Source of the DNA: Streptomyces wedmorensis
GTDB lineage: Bacteria; Actinomycetota; Actinomycetes; Streptomycetales; Streptomycetaceae
Assembly: GCF_000716445.1 (NCBI RefSeq)
Contig: NZ_JNWK01000017.1
Location: 124,001 to 188,000 of the forward strand
Length of the DNA stretch: 64,000 nt
Direction: 5' to 3'
In this document: one piece after another, positions 60,759 to 64,000 of the stretch
Layout of the letters: every line of letters begins with the position of its first letter
Numbering within the stretch: the stretch's first letter is position 1
Notes under the pieces: generated by a model
The model's database searches: none
Told to the model about the DNA's origin: nothing
The model's input: the letters and a program-made list of their open reading frames with translations, nothing else
Made by a program: the position numbers and the translations under genes

Positions 60759-62591
60759 TTACTTCACGACCGTGATCCGGTCCGCGGCCGGCACCTGCAG
60801 CGGCGCGGCGGCCGAGGAGTTCTTCGCCAGGTAGGCGTTGAAGACGTCCAGGTCCGAGGCGGCGACCAGCTTGTTCGTGCCGGTGGCCAGCGCACCGAAG
60901 CCGTCGCCGCCGCCCGCGAGGAACTCGTTCATCGCGACGCGGTAGGTCTTCGACGGGTCGATCGCCTCGCCGTTCAGCTTGATCGTGCCGTCGACGACGC
61001 GGTCCGCGCCCGTCTTGGTCATGTCGAGCGTGTAGGTGAGTCCCTTCGAGATCTGAAGGATCTTGATGCTGTTCAGGTTCGAGCCGCTGACCTGCTGCTT
61101 CAGCGCGGTGATCAGGTTCGCGCCGGTCAGGTCGACCACGTTCATCATGTTGGTGAACGGCTGCACCGTGAAGGACTCGCCGTAGGTCACCACACCGTCG
61201 CCCTCGGCGCCGGACGCCTTGAAGACCAGGTCGGAGCGGATACCGCCCGGGTTCATCAGGGCCAGCTGCGCGCCGCCCTTGTCCGCCGGGGCCAGACCCT
61301 CCAGCTGCGCGTCGGCGATCAGGTCGCCGAGCGGCTTCTCGTACGCCGTGGAGCCGCGGCCGTTGATGTCGGCGGCGATGTAGCCCTGCGGGCGGTTCGC
61401 GATCGGGGCGGCGAGCGTGCGCCAGCCCTCGATCAGCTCGGTGAGGTCCGCGGCCTTCGGCACGTCACGCGACACGACGTGGTTGGCCGAGTCCACCGCC
61501 GTGCGCACGATGTCCTTGGTGGCGCGGTCGTACGTCAGCGTCGTGTCCGTGTACAGCTTGCCGAACGAGGACGCCGAGGTGACCAGACGCGGCTTGCCGG
61601 CCGGGTCCGGGATGCTGCACACGTACGCCTGGTGGGTGTGGCCCGTGACGAACGCGTCGACCTGCGGCGAGACGTTCTTCGCGATGTCGACGATCGCGCC
61701 GGAGACGCCGTCACCGTCACCGTCACCGTCACCGTCGCAGTTGTAGTTGTACGAGGCCGAGGCCGGCATGCCGCCCTCGTGGACCAGGGCGACGATGGAC
61801 TTGACGCCCTTGCGCTCCAGGACCTTCGTGTACTTGTTGATCGTCTCGACCTCGTCGCCGAACTTCAGGCCCTTGACGCCCTCGGCGGTGACGACGTTCG
61901 GGGTGCCCTCCAGGGTCACGCCGATGAAGCCGATCCTGACGCCGTCCTTCTCCCAGACGAAGTACGGGTCGAGCAGCGGCTTGCCCGTCTTCTCCTTCGT
62001 CACGTTGGCCGCGAGGTACGGGAAGTCGGCCCCCTCGAACTCCTCGCCCTCGACGAAGCAGCCGGCGGTCGGGTGACAGCCGCCGTTCTGCATCCGGGCC
62101 AGCTCGACGGCGCCCTCGTCGAACTCGTGGTTGCCCACCGAGGTGACGTCCAGGCCCAGCTGGTTCAGTGCCCCGATGGTCGGCTCGTCGTGGAAGAGCC
62201 CGGACAGCAGCGGCGAGGCGCCGATCAGGTCGCCGGCCGCGGCCGTGATGGAGTAACGGTTCCCCTCACGCGCCTGGCGCAGGTGCGTCGCCAGGTACTC
62301 GACACCGCCCGCGTCGATCTTCTCGGTCGTCCCGTCCGGCTTCGTCCGGGTCACCTGACCCGACGAACCCGCCGGCGGCTCCAGGGTGCCGTGCAGGTCG
62401 TTGAAGGACAGCAGCTGGACGTCGACCATCCGCCCCCATCCCTTGCCGTTCGTCCCCTGCCCGGCGGCGTACGCGTCGCCCGCCGCCCCTGCCGACGGCA
62501 TCGCGGCGACGAGCGCCCCCACCGTCGCCAGCCCGGCACCAGCGGCCAGAATCCGCCGTACCCTCTTGTTCTTCCTCGGCGTCGCTGCCAT
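60759..62591 (-). CDS. Secreted 5'-nucleotidase / metallophosphatase
   Basis: The 610-residue enzyme has a signal peptide (RRILAAGAGLATVGALVAAM then PSAGA) and an N-terminal calcineurin-like phosphatase domain: LLSFNDLHGTLE, AGDLIGASPLLSG, VGNHEFDEG, VTGHTHQAY. The C-terminal 5_nucleotid_C domain follows (IADAQLEGL, ALMNPGGIRSDL, FLAGGGDGFGAL). It should release phosphate from nucleotides outside the cell. An insertion of alternating Gly-Asp (CDGDGDGDGDG) is encoded by a 6-bp GTCACC repeat at about 61709-61735. The lack of a PHO box that I could recognise leaves phosphate control unproven. Confidence 0.94.
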   Translation of the reverse strand: MAATPRKNKRVRRILAAGAGLATVGALVAAMPSAGAAGDAYAAGQGTNGKGWGRMVDVQLLSFNDLHGTLEPPAGSSGQVTRTKPDGTTEKIDAGGVEYLATHLRQAREGNRYSITAAAGDLIGASPLLSGLFHDEPTIGALNQLGLDVTSVGNHEFDEGAVELARMQNGGCHPTAGCFVEGEEFEGADFPYLAANVTKEKTGKPLLDPYFVWEKDGVRIGFIGVTLEGTPNVVTAEGVKGLKFGDEVETINKYTKVLERKGVKSIVALVHEGGMPASASYNYNCDGDGDGDGDGVSGAIVDIAKNVSPQVDAFVTGHTHQAYVCSIPDPAGKPRLVTSASSFGKLYTDTTLTYDRATKDIVRTAVDSANHVVSRDVPKAADLTELIEGWRTLAAPIANRPQGYIAADINGRGSTAYEKPLGDLIADAQLEGLAPADKGGAQLALMNPGGIRSDLVFKASGAEGDGVVTYGESFTVQPFTNMMNVVDLTGANLITALKQQVSGSNLNSIKILQISKGLTYTLDMTKTGADRVVDGTIKLNGEAIDPSKTYRVAMNEFLAGGGDGFGALATGTNKLVAASDLDVFNAYLAKNSSAAAPLQVPAADRITVVK

Positions 62592-62743
62592 CTCTCCCCT
62601 AGTCCCCTTGCCCCGATTCGCGGCCTTGATCTACTCCCCCGTTGCGCGAGCAGCCTAGAGTCAACGCGCGTAGCGCAACAGGGGGGAGTGGGTTACAAGA
62701 CAGTTGCCGATTGCTGACGGGGTGTCGCCGTAGGCTCGGGGGC

Positions 62744-63670
62744 ATGACTTCCGATGCGGCGCCGGCCATCGAACCGGGACGGCAGATCAACACGTATGAC
62801 GAGCTCACGCCGGAGCAGGTCCAGGACGTACTGGACCTCCTGGAGGCGGCCGACCGTGCCGACGGGGTGCACGCCGTGTCCGAGCAGGGGCGACTGTACC
62901 TGCGTCACGGCAGGCGCGAGGGCGTGACCCACTTCCTGCTCACCGTCGGCTCGCACCTCTACGGGTACGCGCAGCTGGAGGAGACGGACCCGATCGAGGC
63001 ACCGGCCGCCGAGCTCGTGGTGCACCCGTCCCAGCGGGGCCGCGGCCACGGCCGGGCGCTGGGCACCGCGCTGCTCGCCGCCTCCGGCAAGCGGCTGCGC
63101 GTCTGGGCGCACGGCGGCAAGTCGGCGGCCCGGCACCTGGCGCAGGTGCTCGGCCTGACGCTCTTCCGCGAGCTGCGCCAGCTGCGGCGGCCGCTGGTGC
63201 CGCTCGACATCCCGGAGCCGGTGCTGCCGGAGGGCGTCACCGTCCGCACGTTCACGCCCGGCCAGGACGACGCGGACTGGCTCGCCGTGAACGCCGCCGC
63301 GTTCGCGCACCACCCCGAGCAGGGCTCGCTCACCCAGCGGGACCTGGACGACCGGACCGCCGAGCCGTGGTTCGACCCGAAGGGCTTCTTCCTCGCGGAG
63401 CGGGACGGGAAGCTGATCGGCTTCCACTGGACGAAGACGCACGCCGAGGAGCAGCTCGGCGAGGTGTACGTGGTCGGCATCCTGCCCGATGCCCAGGGCG
63501 GCGGCCTCGGCAAGGCGCTCACGGCGATCGGCCTGCGGCACCTGGCGGCGCAGGGGCTGCCGACGGCGATGCTGTACGTGGACGCGGACAACACGGCGGC
63601 GGTCCGGGTCTACGAGGGCATCGGCTTCGCCACGCACGAGGTGGACCTGATGTACCGCACGGAGTCGTAA
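62744..63670 (+). CDS. mshD: Mycothiol synthase (acetyl-CoA:Cys-GlcN-Ins acetyltransferase)
   Basis: MshD acetylates cysteinyl-glucosaminyl-inositol in the last step of mycothiol synthesis. The 308-residue protein contains two tandem GNAT domains: the first has the loop VVHPSQRGRGHGRALGTAL, the second GILPDAQGGGLGKALTAIG with LYVDADNTAAVRVYEGIGF. The conserved block HPEQGSLTQRDLDDR and WFDPKGFFLAERDG are specific to MshD. The ATG at 62744 gives MTSDAAPAIEPGRQ. The first enzyme of the pathway, mshA, is at 29445. Confidence 0.95.
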   Translation: MTSDAAPAIEPGRQINTYDELTPEQVQDVLDLLEAADRADGVHAVSEQGRLYLRHGRREGVTHFLLTVGSHLYGYAQLEETDPIEAPAAELVVHPSQRGRGHGRALGTALLAASGKRLRVWAHGGKSAARHLAQVLGLTLFRELRQLRRPLVPLDIPEPVLPEGVTVRTFTPGQDDADWLAVNAAAFAHHPEQGSLTQRDLDDRTAEPWFDPKGFFLAERDGKLIGFHWTKTHAEEQLGEVYVVGILPDAQGGGLGKALTAIGLRHLAAQGLPTAMLYVDADNTAAVRVYEGIGFATHEVDLMYRTES

Positions 63671-63680
63671 GTCTCCGATG

Positions 63681-63708
63681 GAAGGGGGCGGTTGACACCG
63701 CCCCCTTC
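63681..63708 (+). terminator. Terminator of mshD
   Basis: GAAGGGGGCGGT / ACCGCCCCCTTC, a perfect 12-bp stem with a 4-base loop, is followed by TTTG, the most classical terminator in the window. Confidence 0.9.
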
Positions 63709-63709
63709 T

Positions 63710-63753
63710 TTGCACCACCCTTTCACTACTTGATTAGTGAAAGGGTGGTGCAA
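63710..63753. promoter_or_regulatory. 19-bp perfect palindrome before the GntR gene
   Basis: TTGCACCACCCTTTCACTA and its exact complement flank a 6-base spacer. It ends seven bases before the GTG start of the GntR gene and overlaps its ribosome-binding region, so it is probably the autoregulatory operator. Confidence 0.88.
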
Positions 63754-63759
63754 GGGATC

Positions 63760-64000
63760 GTGGTCGAGTACCGCATCGACCGGCGCAGTGGCGTCGCCAC
63801 CTACCTCCAGATCGTCCAGCAGACGAAACAGGCCCTCCGGATGGGCCTCCTGGAGCCCGGCGACCGACTGCCCACCGCACGCGAGGTCGTCGAAGCGACG
63901 GCCATCAACCCCAACACGGTCCTCAAGGCCTACCGCGAGCTGGAGCGCGAAGGGCTCGTCGAGGCCCGCCGCGGCCTCGGCACCTTCGTCCGCGCCACGC
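63760..64000 (+). CDS. GntR-family (YtrA-type) regulator, N-terminal part
   Basis: The gene runs off the right edge; 80 residues are visible. They form a GntR winged helix: YRIDRRSGVATYLQIVQQTKQ, LLEPGDRLPTAREVVEATAI, NPNTVLKAYRELEREGLVE. The N-terminal residues and the INPNTV turn are those of the short YtrA subfamily, which usually controls an adjacent ABC transporter. The GTG at 63760 has AAGGG upstream. Confidence 0.85.
   Translation, partial: MVEYRIDRRSGVATYLQIVQQTKQALRMGLLEPGDRLPTAREVVEATAINPNTVLKAYRELEREGLVEARRGLGTFVRAT

Noticed and set aside
60759..62591. PHO box before the secreted 5'-nucleotidase
   Set aside because: A phosphate-regulated nucleotidase would be expected to have one, but no GTTCACC direct repeats are visible in 62592-62743.

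Overview
This window is a stretch of a Streptomyces chromosome. The evidence is the very high GC content, the frequent GTG starts, and a run of actinobacterial marker genes: carD-ispD-ispF-cysS-rlmB, phoP-phoR divergent from phoU with PHO boxes between them, mshA and mshD (mycothiol), rsiG (partner of the sporulation sigma factor WhiG), nur (nickel-responsive Fur family) and glnR. The gene order matches the core chromosome of streptomycetes as I remember it. No biosynthetic gene cluster is present.

Layout. Positions 1-5.4 kb hold rlmB (cut by the window edge), cysS, ispF, ispD, carD and a lipoprotein gene. Positions 5.4-8.8 kb are the phosphate regulatory locus (phoP, phoR, PHO boxes, phoU) plus a tiny cysteine-rich peptide gene. 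Positions 8.8-11.3 kb hold an acetyltransferase and small secreted or lipoprotein genes.

Positions 11.35-24.59 kb are accessory DNA. I read it as two related integrative elements inserted in tandem at the 3' end of the phosphoglycerate mutase gene. Three copies of the last codons of that gene (core CTTCTTGCCCTGG on the + strand) lie at 11349, 14208 and 24576. Each is preceded on its left by a hairpin that could terminate the mutase transcript. The left element (11.35-14.2 kb) is a remnant with a left end, a secreted FG-GAP protein, a tRNA-like sequence and a broken integrase. The right element (14.2-24.6 kb) looks complete: a GntR repressor with a P-loop kinase, a fusion of sigma-factor-like and GntR-type domains, an HNH nuclease, a replicative-helicase-like ATPase, an excisionase, a tyrosine integrase and a Fic enzyme. 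I see no conjugation (FtsK/TraB-like) gene and no RepSA-type initiator, so it is not a standard actinomycete integrative conjugative element. It may be a small mobilisable element or a phage satellite.

Positions 24.6-42 kb return to the chromosome: mutase, two efflux transporters, regulators, mshA, an NlpC/P60 hydrolase, a PP2C phosphatase and envelope-related proteins. Positions 42-51 kb hold rsiG, dtd, ygfZ, nur, a set of three similar membrane-anchored proteins, and a sulfurtransferase gene preceded by a cysteine-rich leader peptide. Positions 51-64 kb hold a MoaD-like protein, glnR, a LacI regulator, an HtrA-type protease with a two-component system, a phospholipase C-like protein, a secreted 5'-nucleotidase, mshD and the start of a GntR gene behind a long perfect palindrome.

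A theme across the window is duplication of gene 3' ends just beyond the stop codon (phoP, an araC-type gene, a methyltransferase gene and a DUF3099 gene), in units from 9 to 189 bp.
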